Below, one piece after another: positions 34,184 to 44,337 of a stretch of 64,000 nt of DNA. The DNA is from Phyto melanocephala (lineage: Eukaryota > Arthropoda > Insecta > Diptera > Rhinophoridae), in NCBI GenBank assembly GCA_941918925.1, contig OW799233.1, forward strand, positions 81,471,797-81,535,796. Reading direction: 5' to 3'. The position numbers were made by a program, and so were the translations under genes. The number at the start of each line of letters is the position of its first letter. Within the stretch, counting starts at the first letter, position 1. Below the pieces are notes generated by a model. It did not search any database. It was not told the origin of the DNA and worked only from the letters and a program-made list of their open reading frames with translations.

Positions 34184-36039
34184 GTTGTCCCGATTTCTTT
34201 TATTTTTGCCAGTCAATCAAGAAACTCGTTCACAGTTCAAAAATTCAAACACAACTAGTGAAATTACTATTTAATAGATCCACTTTATTAGAATGTAAGG
34301 TTAAACAAAAATCACATTGAAAACACAAAAGGTGATAAGAACTTCTACTAGCAAATAGAAAAACTTGAAAACGACAACCAAATTTGCTTGCGTATCATAG
34401 TTGGTATATGTAGTACAAGTGTACCAAAAAAGGTACAATCAAAACACAATATTTAACACATTTCAATAGTTTTATGGTACCATTTTAATTTATATTTAAT
34501 TTTTGCCTACTTCAATTTTTATTTCTGACTCGAAACATATTTTTTTTAATAAAAATCTTAATTTATTTGTATTAAATTCTTATTTTCCATTGTTCCAAAT
34601 AAGGACTACTTTCTTTATAAAAAAAAAATATTAGCAGATTTTAATGTGAATCATTTTTATTTTAGCTTAAGTTCATTTATTCTTTTATTTTAATTTTATA
34701 ATTCATATTAAATTAAATTGCAATCATTTTTAGGAATATTCTTTCTAAAATTATTTCCGATATTAGCCGAGTGAAATGCATTTTCGAAATCAGTTATGTT
34801 TTTATCATCAGCACAATTCAATGAAATTTGTGAATCATAGTATTAATTTTTCAAATTTGTTCAATTTTTACTTCACCTATTAAATGACATTTCTTTATTC
34901 AAAATGTTCATATTCTTTTATATTCGTAATACATTTTCGTTATGCTTTCATATCCATCCTTCGGCTGGAATTATTGAAAGCAAGGTTGTATTTGATTTTC
35001 ATTTTTATAAGTTCATCTAGGTGATAGACACTGAATAAAAGTTCGAATAAAATATTAATATATAATTATTAGCAGATTTAAAAATATTTTTATTTTGTTT
35101 AAACGTTGTGAAATATCAGGTTTATTTTGTATTTTTAACTAGTCGGCGAATGTAAATAGAAACTATTTTTTATAATAACTACTATTGCTAATAGACTTAT
35201 AAATATCAAATTTTAGAACAAGCAATAATTTCAGATAATGTGGTACAAAATAAAAAATAGAAGATAGTACCGATCCGATGAATAAAACTTTATTAGATTT
35301 TATCTTATATGATCAATATTTGTTTAAAGATATTTATTAACATTCAATATCTGTATGTATATATGTATGTACATATATGTAAGTTAAGATCGCTGTTAAG
35401 TTTAGTTCAAGGTACATTTATAGCAGGTAACCGCGAGATTACAACAATTGAACAATAAAACAAACAACAGGCCTTTTTATTGTTGTAATGTGATAAGAAC
35501 TGTCAAACAGCAAAGGGGTTAATAAAAGACAAATGAAAAACAAGCAAGAAAAAACGCCATTAAACGAAAATAGATTCATTTTGTTTATCATTTAATAAAC
35601 TTACTTTTAAAGTTTGTAAGAAAAATTTGTGATGTGTGTTAATTTTGTTACAAAATATGTTTTGTATTTAATATTTATATGAACATCAAACATAAAACAC
35701 CTTGTGGAACAGAAAAAAAAGTTCCATTTCCATTTTTTTTGGCATAAACTACACTTTCTCATTTTTTTTCTTTAAATTAGTCTTTTTTTCTAATTATATA
35801 TTTAATTCTATCCAAAATTGTTATTTATTATTAATCACTTTGATTTTCTTTTGAAATTTATCACTTTTTTCTTTGATTAAAAAAACTTGTTTACTTTTAA
35901 GCTAGAAATTTAACACGTGTTGAAAAAAACATAAACAACATTTGACAGTTCGTATCACAAAATAAGCAAATAAAAAAATAATCAGCTGGCTTTCCGAGAT
36001 TACCTGCTATAACTGTACCATGGTTTAGTTAGTATTGTT
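34184..36039. other. AT-rich DNA upstream of AdSL, with repeat E copy 2
   Basis: No further gene is seen; it presumably holds the AdSL promoter, but no TATA or initiator can be assigned. About 34735-34810 (tttccgatattagccgagtg ... gcattttcgaaatcag ... atcatcagcac) is the second copy of repeat E, and aaaagttcgaataaa near 35038 also recurs next to copy 1. Confidence 0.4.
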
Positions 36040-36258
36040 CAAGGCGAATTCATTATCAGGTGGTGTTGACAACGCAGCTGATTATTTTTTTATTTGCAAA
36101 AATGATGTTGAATTGTCAAATATTGCAAAAAAACACAAACAAAAACCATGTAGTTTTTGACACATCGACAGTCGAAAGCAACAATAAAAAGCCATGTTGT
36201 TTTTTTAATGTTGTATTTGTTGTAGAATTACCACCACCTGATAAATAAATTCGCCTTG
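36040..36258. mobile_element. hAT-like MITE family F, copy 1
   Basis: 219 bp with ends CAAGGCGAATTCATTATCAG and a near reverse complement. A perfect 8-bp duplication, GTATTGTT, lies at 36032-36039 and 36259-36266. A second copy is at 41522-41774. Confidence 0.85.
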
Positions 36259-36375
36259 GTATTGTTCTTCTACTTTTGTTGTTTATGGCTTTAAAAATTC
36301 TAATTTAATTTTTATTTACGTAATTTTGTTGCTATTGACATGTTTTTACAATTAATTGTTATATTTCATATATAT

Positions 36376-36743
36376 CAAGGCATATCCATAAGGTATATGC
36401 AACGGCGAATTGATACAACAAAGCAACTTTTCATGTGATGTTTTATGTCAAGGCCAATTCGTATATCAAGGATAGAAAAGTTGTTCTTACATATTAAATA
36501 TAATAAAATTTGATTAAAAAAAGGATATAATTGTTTGAAACGCATTATTAATGATGCAAAAGCAACAAGTATACATAAATTTAGCACATTTATTATCAAA
36601 AATGTACACGTAAGTTAATTGTTTAATACAGATTTTAAAATCACATTTCCCTTCCCTGCATTAATAAGGCAAATTCAACCAATTTTGACATAAAGTCTCC
36701 CCATCAGCTGGGCTGATAATTTCACCTGTATGAATTCGCCTTG
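36376..36743. mobile_element. hAT-like MITE family G, copy 1
   Basis: It starts caaggcatatccataaggta and ends aattcgccttg; the same outer and inner blocks recur at 38576-38735 in reverse order. It is flanked by ATATATAT on both sides (36368-36375, 36744-36751), an apparent 8-bp duplication, though the low complexity weakens this. Confidence 0.7.
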
Positions 36744-36751
36744 ATATATAT

Positions 36752-37288
36752 CAAGGTATATTAACTCCATGTAGACTTAATTGCACAGCTGATCATTAGT
36801 TTGTTTATGCATTTTTCTTCACAAACGCTAAAATTTGTTTTACCTTTTTTTGTTCGTTTACATACCTTGTTTTATGCTAGACTCGTGTGCATCATAAATA
36901 TTTTTTTATTTACTAACATTTTGCTACTTTTTTATCAGCTGTTTAAATGTTTGTTTTGACATTTAGGAAGTTTTTTGTAGCAACAAAATACACGGTGCGT
37001 CTACATTATATATTAAAATTTTTAAATCCCAAAAAAAAAAATATATTGTGTATATTGTTGCTACAAAAAACTTCCTAAATGTAAAAAAAAACACTTAAAC
37101 AGCTGATAAAAAAGTATCAAAATGCTGGTAAATAAAAAAATATTTATGATGCACACACGTCTAGCATAATACAAGGTATGTAAACGAATAAAAAATGGTA
37201 AACAAATTTTGACATTTGGGAAGAAAAATGCATAAACAAAGCAGTGACCAGCTGTGGGCTTAAGTCTACCTGGAGTTAATATACCTTC
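36752..37288. mobile_element. Giant palindromic fold-back element H
   Basis: caaggtatattaactccatg at the left is mirrored by tggagttaatatacctt at the right. The two arms, about 240 bp each, are inverted copies nearly throughout (for example aggaagttttttgtagcaac versus gttgctacaaaaaacttcct), with a spacer of only about 40 bp. It abuts MITE G across the shared ATATATAT. Confidence 0.75.
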
Positions 37289-37344
37289 ATCCCAACAATG
37301 TTAAACCTCAAGTAAAAAATATTTAAGAGCGAATTTATAGTTTT

Positions 37345-37652
37345 TATACCCTACACACAGTGAAAAAGGGTATACATATTTATTTAGGTTTGTCATTCCG
37401 TGTAAAATTTCTACAATTTTCATTTCCGACCCTATAAAGTATATATTTTCAGAAAGCTGATGAATAGGGGAGTCGATTGAGCTCTGTCAGTCTGTCCGCC
37501 TGTCCGTGTAAAACTCAATTTATAATTTTGCAGTGGGATGTTTTTATATACGTATATTTTTTATATTTATGTACGTATTTCATTTGAGATGAATGATGAT
37601 ACAAACAATTGTTATTGCGTGACTACACTGCCGAATATAGCACTTTTACTTG
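37345..37652 (+). repeat. Dispersed repeat family A, internally deleted copy
   Basis: It starts with the 5' palindrome tataccctacacacagtg/aaaaagggtata and ends with the decayed hairpin, tatagcacttttacttg and T-run. It is in the opposite orientation to most family A copies here. Confidence 0.65.
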
Positions 37653-37793
37653 TTTTATAAAAGGTTTGCTCAAAGTATATTCCAAGGCATATTCATAATT
37701 TTAACCTTATCATACAAAAACTTCTGTTGTTTATAATAGAAAATTAATTTGATTTCGTATTACCATATATGCACGAATGAAAGCGAGTTGAAA

Positions 37794-38493
37794 CAAGTAA
37801 GAGCGCTATATTCGGCCATTCCGAATCTTATATACCCTTCACAACGTGTAGTCATGCAATAACAGTGGTTTGTGTCACCATTCATCCCATATGAAATACG
37901 TACATATATATAAAAAACATACATATATAAAAACATCCCATTGTAAAATTATAAATTTACGTATGTATGTTAAAAAAAATAAAAAAAAATTAAAAAATAA
38001 ATAAAAAACAAAAAAAAAAATTTAAAAAAAAAAATAATAAAAATATAAATATATTAAAAAAAAAATAAAAAAAAAATTTTTTGGCTCAGCTGGGACTCGA
38101 TGCCACGTTTTCTCTAACCAGTATACACGTTTGTATGTATGTATGTTGTTGTTGTAATGTTGTTTTTGTGAAAAAAAATCGAGGTGGTCGTGGGTTTTTG
38201 CTCATATCTCAGTTGTTTATGTACCGATGTTTCTGATTTTCAATACCGTTCTACTCCCGAATATTTTTGATATCTTAATACCTCACCCGGGTCCAAGCGA
38301 TGTCGGGGGGCTTCAAAAATTTGATTTCAACATACACACGGACAGACGGACAGACTGACAGAGCTTAATCGAATCCCCTATTCATAAGCTTTCAGAAAAT
38401 ATATACTTTATGGGTTCGGAAATGAAAATTGTAGAAATTTCACACGGAATGACAAACTTATATATACCCTTTTTCACTGTGTGAAGGGTATAA
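37794..38493 (-). repeat. Dispersed repeat family A, full-length copy
   Basis: It runs caagtaagagcgctatattc, hairpin, atacccttcac, A-rich tract, ggctcagctggg core, ACGGACAGACGG block, and the terminal palindrome ataccctttttcactgtgtg-aagggtataa. It is a good reference copy for the ends. Confidence 0.7.
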
Positions 38494-38575
38494 AAAAAAA
38501 AATGAAGCCTGACAGATGCAGGCATATTATTAAAAAAAATTTGGTACCACTGATAAATTGTACATATGTATGTAT

Positions 38576-38735
38576 CAAGGCGAATTTATACAGGTGAAAT
38601 TATTAGCCCAGCTGATAGGGAACACTACTGTCCAACTCCATGTATAAAAAATTATTGCTTGTTTTTTATAAGTGGTATTTGACAGAGAACATCACAGCGA
38701 ATTCGCCGTTGCATATACCTGTATGAATATGCCTT
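38576..38735. mobile_element. hAT-like MITE family G, copy 2
   Basis: 160 bp, caaggcgaatttatacaggt ... gaatatgccttg, with the perfect 8-bp duplication GTATGTAT at 38568-38575 and 38736-38743. Confidence 0.82.
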
Positions 38736-38743
38736 GGTATGTA

Positions 38744-39484
38744 TATACGAAAAATCAACTGATTGATAATCTACCTTGGATTTGTCATTAAAAGCAGAAT
38801 TAGTTTGTACGTTTTATGCTGTTATGAATCAACTGTCTTGTTTCTGTTCAATTAAAAATCTGTGTGGTTTGTTGTTCCGTTTTCTTTTTGTTCTGTTACG
38901 GTAAAATTTAAAGAAAATAGAATTCAACTTTAAGTGACGTCCATTGAGTAGATTTCGTTTTGTATGTGAAAACTGGTAGAAATTAACAAGATTTCGCTCA
39001 AAATCCCTTAAGTACTAGATTTTGTGTAGGTGTAAATGTAGTATTACAACCGAATGGCACGTCACAGAACGTAAAGACTATTGAGTCCTTCTGAATATAA
39101 TGCAAAAACGATCAGTTTAAAACAAGGGGATTATTTGCTTGTCAAACTTAAGGCCATGACTGACTATCCTACAAAGTCGTGCGATTATGTCAAATAAAAA
39201 TCTGATAGTTTTCTGTCCTACATGAAAAAATCGCAACAAAATGTGTTATTGGATGCCACACTGTCATACTTGCTTAGAAAAAGCAACTCTGATCGCACAG
39301 ACTCTATTATTTTATGAAAATTTTCAAAAGATTATCAAATCGGACACACATGTCAAAAAATCTGTCACACATGTGCACTTTGTGTCCACACTATCACACT
39401 TTCTGAACACACATACAATTTTTGACATATCGAACGACTAAATCTGATAGTCAGTCATGGCCTTTATATATATATATATATAAA
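38744..39484. other. AT-rich DNA
   Basis: No gene is supported. A short near-inverted pair around 39140-39180 and 39430-39460 (ccatgactgactatc / gatagtcagtcatgg) suggests another fold-back unit of about 310 bp. Confidence 0.4.
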
Positions 39485-39543
39485 CAAGTAAGAGTGCTAT
39501 ATTGAGTCCTGCCTAATCTTATATGTATACCCTTCACAACATG
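39485..39543 (-). repeat. Family A terminal fragment
   Basis: caagtaagagtgctatatt...atacccttcac only; the remainder is missing. Confidence 0.5.
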
Positions 39544-39625
39544 TCGACCCCTGTGAGCGAAATAATCGTATGTCACAAAAACAAAATTTTACAGTAGAGC
39601 GTTTTTATTACTCTTAAATAAATAA

Positions 39626-40043
39626 CAAGTAAGAGCGCTATATTCGGCCGTGCCGAATCTTATATACCCTTCACAACGTGTAGTCATGCAATAACAGTAG
39701 TTTGTGTCACCATTCATCCCATATGATATACGTACATACATATAAAAACATACATATAAAAAAACATCCCATTGTAAAATTATAAATTCACGTATGTATG
39801 TTAAAAAAAAACAAAAAAAAAAAATAAAAAAAAAATTTAAAAAAAATTAAAAAAAAAATTTTTTTTGGCTCAGCTGGGATTCGATGCCACGTTTTCTCTA
39901 ACCAGTATACACGTTTGTATGTATGTTGTTGTTGTAATGTTGTTTTTGTGAAAAAAAATCGATGGGTCGGAAATGAAAATTGTAGAAATTACACACGGAA
40001 TGACAAACCTATATATACCCTTTTTCACTGTGCGAAGGGTATA
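39626..40043 (-). repeat. Dispersed repeat family A, internally deleted copy
   Basis: Both ends (caagtaagagcgctatattc and gcgaagggtataa) are present, but the ACGGACAGACGG block is lost: the core runs directly from gtgaaaaaaaatcgat into gggtcggaaatgaaaattg. Confidence 0.65.
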
Positions 40044-40052
40044 AAAACCTAA

Positions 40053-40666
40053 CCCTGTATTTACACATGAAAGTGATTTCATTAAATTTCTGTATTCGTA
40101 TTAAAAATAGAAATTTCTATGAAATAGACTACTTTCAAGTAAATTTCTTGTGCGTTTACACAGGAAACTGAAATTTCATTTTAAAAATGTCGTCGAAGCG
40201 AAGAGGCGCAATAATTGCTATACATTTTACATTGATGCGCTTAATTTGCCTTTATTTTTTTTACTATCTTTAGAGTTACCAAGAATATTTCATACACAAA
40301 TTTAAAAGGCAATAGTTGAAAAAATAATTTTTGTTAAATTTTAATAAAACTATTGCTTTAAAATTACATTAATATTATTCTTGATGTGTATTTGAAGAAT
40401 AAATATTATAAATATTTTCATTTACACAAAAATAAGTTATATTTACAATTATTATTTTATCACAATCCTGTAAATTTCTACAAGTTTTATTAGTAGGCAA
40501 CAGTGTTTACCATTTGTCACTATACTTTCATGAAAACGTCAAAATTTACTTTCTTGAAAAAATCGTTGAAATCTGAGTGGAAAGTAAAATTAATGTGAGT
40601 GTGTTAGTGAAGAAGTGTGAGTGTATTGCGAATTTCATGAAATTACTTTCATGTGTAAATGCTGGG
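40053..40666. mobile_element. PIF/Harbinger-like MITE (TAA duplication), copy 1
   Basis: The inverted ends ccctgtatttacacatgaaa and the reverse of tttcatgtgtaaatgctggg extend about 45 bp with few mismatches. TAA lies at 40050-40052 and 40667-40669. No coding capacity. Confidence 0.75.
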
Positions 40667-40673
40667 TAAATAA

Positions 40674-41373
40674 TAGCACGTTTCCACGGCAACGATATTC
40701 GTAATTCGATGTCTTATTCATAATTCAAAGCCTAATTACGAACCGAATTACATAATTTGCCATGCAAAATTTTCAATGCGAATTACTATTTTTGTGCGTA
40801 ATTCATTTAGAATTACCATGCGAATTATAATAAAATCAGTGTCTTCTCTAATTTTTATCGGTAGTTTACCATCTCCAGCTGTCAAAAATATCAAAGCAAA
40901 GCGAAAAGGAAAAATAGAAAAGTTCAATTTCATATATAAAAAATAAAAAAAAAACGAAAACTTTAAAGAAAGTTGTTATGTTTAGCAGAGTATTGGCCAC
41001 ATAAAAATTATTGAATGAGACGAAATTGTGTTTAGAGGATTTGCTGGCTCACTGGTCCTATTTTTTTGAACTTCTTCTATTTTCTTGTAATAAAAAAATA
41101 ATGATATTATTTGCATACATTTCTTATAAATTTACAATATTATTACTATTATTACTTACTTTTTGACTCCATTGATAAAATAATTATAATTTTCTATAAA
41201 AAATGTTATATTTCTTAATGTTCACCGCCAAAAAACAAAACGATAATTTAAATAAAAAAGGCACGAAGAAGAACTGTAAAATCATATTACCAATATGTCG
41301 TGGAAACAGGGTAATTCACTTAAGTAATTTAAAGAGCGAATCAAGTAATTGAATGTGTCGTGGAAACATGCTA
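40674..41373. mobile_element. PIF/Harbinger-like MITE (TAA duplication), copy 2, different family
   Basis: The ends tagcacgtttccacggcaac and tgtcgtggaaacatgcta are inverted; TAA lies at 40671-40673 and 41374-41376. It is rich in gaattac/gtaattc motifs. It starts seven bases after the previous element ends. Confidence 0.72.
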
Positions 41374-41521
41374 TAACACTGCAACAATTATATGTATAGT
41401 GTTATCTCCATAACTAAAACAGTTATCGCTATTATATTTTATTACCAGATGAATTAATGGATGTAGAACCAATTCGCATAAAAAATTCGATTTCTAAAAA
41501 AACGTAATATACGATATCACC

Positions 41522-41774
41522 CAAGGCGAATTCATTATCAGGTGGTGTTGACAACGCAGCTGATCTACTATTTTATTTGCATAAATGATGGTTGAGTTGT
41601 CAAATATTCTTTATGTTTACATAGATTACTCTTTCCCGCGCAAAAAAACACAAACAAAAAACAATGTAGTTTTTGACACATCGACAGCCGAAAGCAACAA
41701 TAAAAATTCATGTTGTTTTTTTAATGTTGTATTTGTTGTAGAATTACCACCACCTGATAATTAAATTCGCCTTG
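41522..41774. mobile_element. hAT-like MITE family F, copy 2
   Basis: Same ends as 36040-36258 (caaggcgaattcattatcag ... aattcgccttg), 253 bp, with the central stretch longer. The flanks ATATCACC and GTATCACC (7 of 8 identical) form the target-site duplication. Confidence 0.78.
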
Positions 41775-41790
41775 GTATCACCATTCATAT

Positions 41791-42934
41791 CATGGTACAA
41801 TTATCAGGTAGCCTCACTAAAACAGCTGATTTTTTTTCTCTACCTTCAGGTTTAACTAAAATGTCAAATTTTGTTTATGTATGTGTATATATTGTGTACG
41901 TATATATTCTACCGCCAAAAAAACACGCACACACATTTGCTTTTTGACATTTAAGTCGTCGTTTTCCAACAACAAAATACATTTAGAATTTTGTTGTTGC
42001 AGAACTGAGGCTACCTGACAGCGTTGTCAACTCGGTGATTTTATCACCGTTTTTGGTGATTTTTAACATTTTGGAAGCGAAAAAATTGCGAGTTAGTGCT
42101 TGGTGATTTTTTTTAAAGTTTTTAGTGCTTTTATTTTTATTTCGGTGACACCAAATTCTTAATTTGAAAATAATTTTTTTAATTGAAAACAATTTTTGTA
42201 AGGGTATATTTCTTTAATAACCCTTACGTATTTTGTATCTTAACAAAGCTAAAAAATATTTACTCATTGTAAAATGATATTATGTTGATAATACTTTCAG
42301 CTTATGATACTAAAACTAATAATTAAGAAGATAATAAGGATTGATAGTATACAATGTTTCTGTTATTTGAGTGTCTTGCTTGTTTATTATTAATTGTAAC
42401 TTATTTCCGATACTGGTTTGTTGATATCCTGTATGGTTTATGAGACATAAACCACCTACTTTTTATAAAATGAAATTGTTACGAGAATTTATTTTGTAAG
42501 TAAAGTTTCAAGTTGATCAAACCTTGGTGAAAATAAAAAAAGAGAAATTAATATGCAAATACTTTTCATTTTAAAATTTTTTAGAGCACAAATTGACACC
42601 CTGATAAGGTTAATATTTGCATTGATAGTACATTTGGATGTTTTGGCCTAATAATATAAAGAACAGAATATCTTTAGACTTGTATTTCGATTATCGATAT
42701 CAATCAAAACTCCAGTCTTATTGCCATTTGTAAAATAATTTATTTTAGGGGGCAACTGGCATCTAAAAGCTTTAATTTTTTTTTAAGTAATGATTATATT
42801 AGCAAATGTAAAGTTAAATTTGTACACATTTTGAACTCAGTGATTTTTAATGAAAATTACGCGCTTTTTTAGGGGTTTAGGTGCTTTTTGAAATTTTAAA
42901 GTTGACAACGCTGCTACCTGATGATTGTACCATG
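41791..42934. mobile_element. hAT-like MITE split by a second hAT-like element
   Basis: The outer ends catggtacaattatcaggta and its reverse complement carry a perfect 8-bp duplication ATTCATAT (41783-41790, 42935-42942). The outer element itself is only about 241 bp (41791-42018 plus 42922-42934); the rest is a nested insertion in its right inverted repeat. Confidence 0.85.
42019..42913. mobile_element. hAT-like element nested inside the MITE
   Basis: The ends CAGCGTTGTCAACTC and GTTGACAACGCTG are inverted repeats of typical hAT form. A perfect 8-bp duplication CTACCTGA lies at 42011-42018 and 42914-42921. Subterminal ggtgatttt/aaaatcac-type repeats are present. No transposase is readable in 895 bp. 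Confidence 0.85.
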
Positions 42935-43054
42935 ATTCATATCATATGATATACGTACATACAAACATATAAGATACGTATGTATATAAAAACATCCCAT
43001 TGTAAAATTATAAATTGAGTTTACGTGTGTATGTATGTTTCAAAAAAAAATATA

Positions 43055-43922
43055 CACCAATACCTCACGTTGCGTCGTGGTTACGTTCCAAAAAAACGCG
43101 ACGCAAATTGAAACGACGCAAAGTGAATTATGATTTTCTATAGCAAACCATGTAAAGATCAAAGATAGGTTCCTGGGTTACGAAAATACTACTTTTTTAA
43201 AAAGAAAATTGAACAAAGTAAACATATAAAAAACAAAAATAATATAAAATTTTATTATATACATTCAAAAAACAAAAAACAAATTCAATTTAAAGAAAAT
43301 AAAATATTAAATTAATTAATAAAAAACAAAATAAAAATTAATCACTGTCTGATGTGCCCATAGTGGCTGTTTTCGTAAGTCGGCTTTCTTTCACAAAAAA
43401 TTGGTTCAATGTTTGCTGAACAGCTTTTTTTTCAACGTAAAATACGTTTCCTTGTAGCAATTGATATTCGTAGCTAGCGTCTGGGACACTTTAAAACTCC
43501 TTCCGCTGTCAGGGTCGTTTTTTTAAAATATCTCCATAGCTTCGTCAATCAAACACATCGCTTTGGAAATTTGTTTGGAGGTCAAATTTTGTTATTCGGA
43601 GATTTCTATTGAACGGTCACTTTCATCTTCATTAGCAAATTGCAATTCCAGTTGGTTGTGCGAGGTTACCAATTCATTTATGTCAGTCTCAATTAGAAAG
43701 GGAATCCCCGAGTTTTGATGGCATGGCGCAATTATGTAGAAACAAAAGTCGTTCCCATATTTCAGAAAAAAGGAGAAAATTTCAAAAATAAATTAAAGAT
43801 TCAAACCCAAAACAACGCAACTTCGTAAATTTAACGATGCACAGTGAAAATTAGTACTAATTCAGCAGCGACGCAACTTCGAAAAAACGCAAAACGAAAC
43901 GACTCAAAGCGAGGTATTGGTG
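43055..43922 (-). mobile_element. Tigger/pogo-like element, internally deleted
   Basis: The ends CACCAATACCTCACGTTGCG and the inverse of GCGAGGTATTGGTG, with TA on both sides (43053-43054, 43923-43924). The ATACCTC core and the GCG-rich subterminal repeats are typical of Tigger ends. The end of the transposase is preserved on the minus strand. Confidence 0.75.
43338..43740 (-). pseudogene. Tigger/pogo transposase, C-terminal relic
   Basis: Minus-strand reading gives INELVTSHNQLELQFANEDE, later SKAMCLIDEAMEIF, then YQLLQGNVFYVEKKAVQQTL followed by NQFF and a stop at 43338-43340. The acidic linker, the helix with repeated E/A residues and the Q-Q-T-L-x-x-F-F ending match the C-terminus of Tigger (pogo/CENP-B-like) transposases, downstream of the DDE domain. 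Two or three in-frame stops and a frame change show decay. The catalytic and DNA-binding domains are absent. Confidence 0.65.
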
Positions 43923-44337
43923 TATATAAAAAGTTTAAAAAAAAATTTAAAAAACAGTAAAAATATAAATATTATATAAAAAAAAATAAAATAAAAAATA
44001 AAAATATAAATATTATATAAAAAAAACGAGGTGATCGTGGTTTTTTGCTCATATCTCAGTTGTTTATGTACCGATGTTTCTGATTTTCCCGAATATTTCT
44101 GATATTTTAATACCTAACGTGGGTCCAAGCGATGTCGCGATGTCGGGGGGCTTCAAAAAGTTGATTTCAACATACACACGGACAAGCCTATTCATTGGCT
44201 TTCAAAAAATATATACTTTATGGGATCGGAAATGAGAATTGTAGAAATTTTACACAGAATGACAAACCTATATACACCCTTTTTGACTGTGTGGGTATAA
44301 AAAAAATTTTCAGTGCCAATAATTCTCAAACTCCAAG

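Larger units (their letters stand above)
42935..44302 (-). repeat. Dispersed repeat family A, interrupted by Tigger element
   Basis: Family A sequence (catatgatatacgtacatac...) is broken at 43055 by a Tigger-like element and resumes after 43924, with ggtgatcgtggttttttgct and the block before gtgtgggtataa. Confidence 0.55.

Noticed and set aside
34016..34216. AdSL start at 34216
   Set aside because: That codon is TTG; the ATG at 34183 has a good context and gives a 481-residue protein matching family length.
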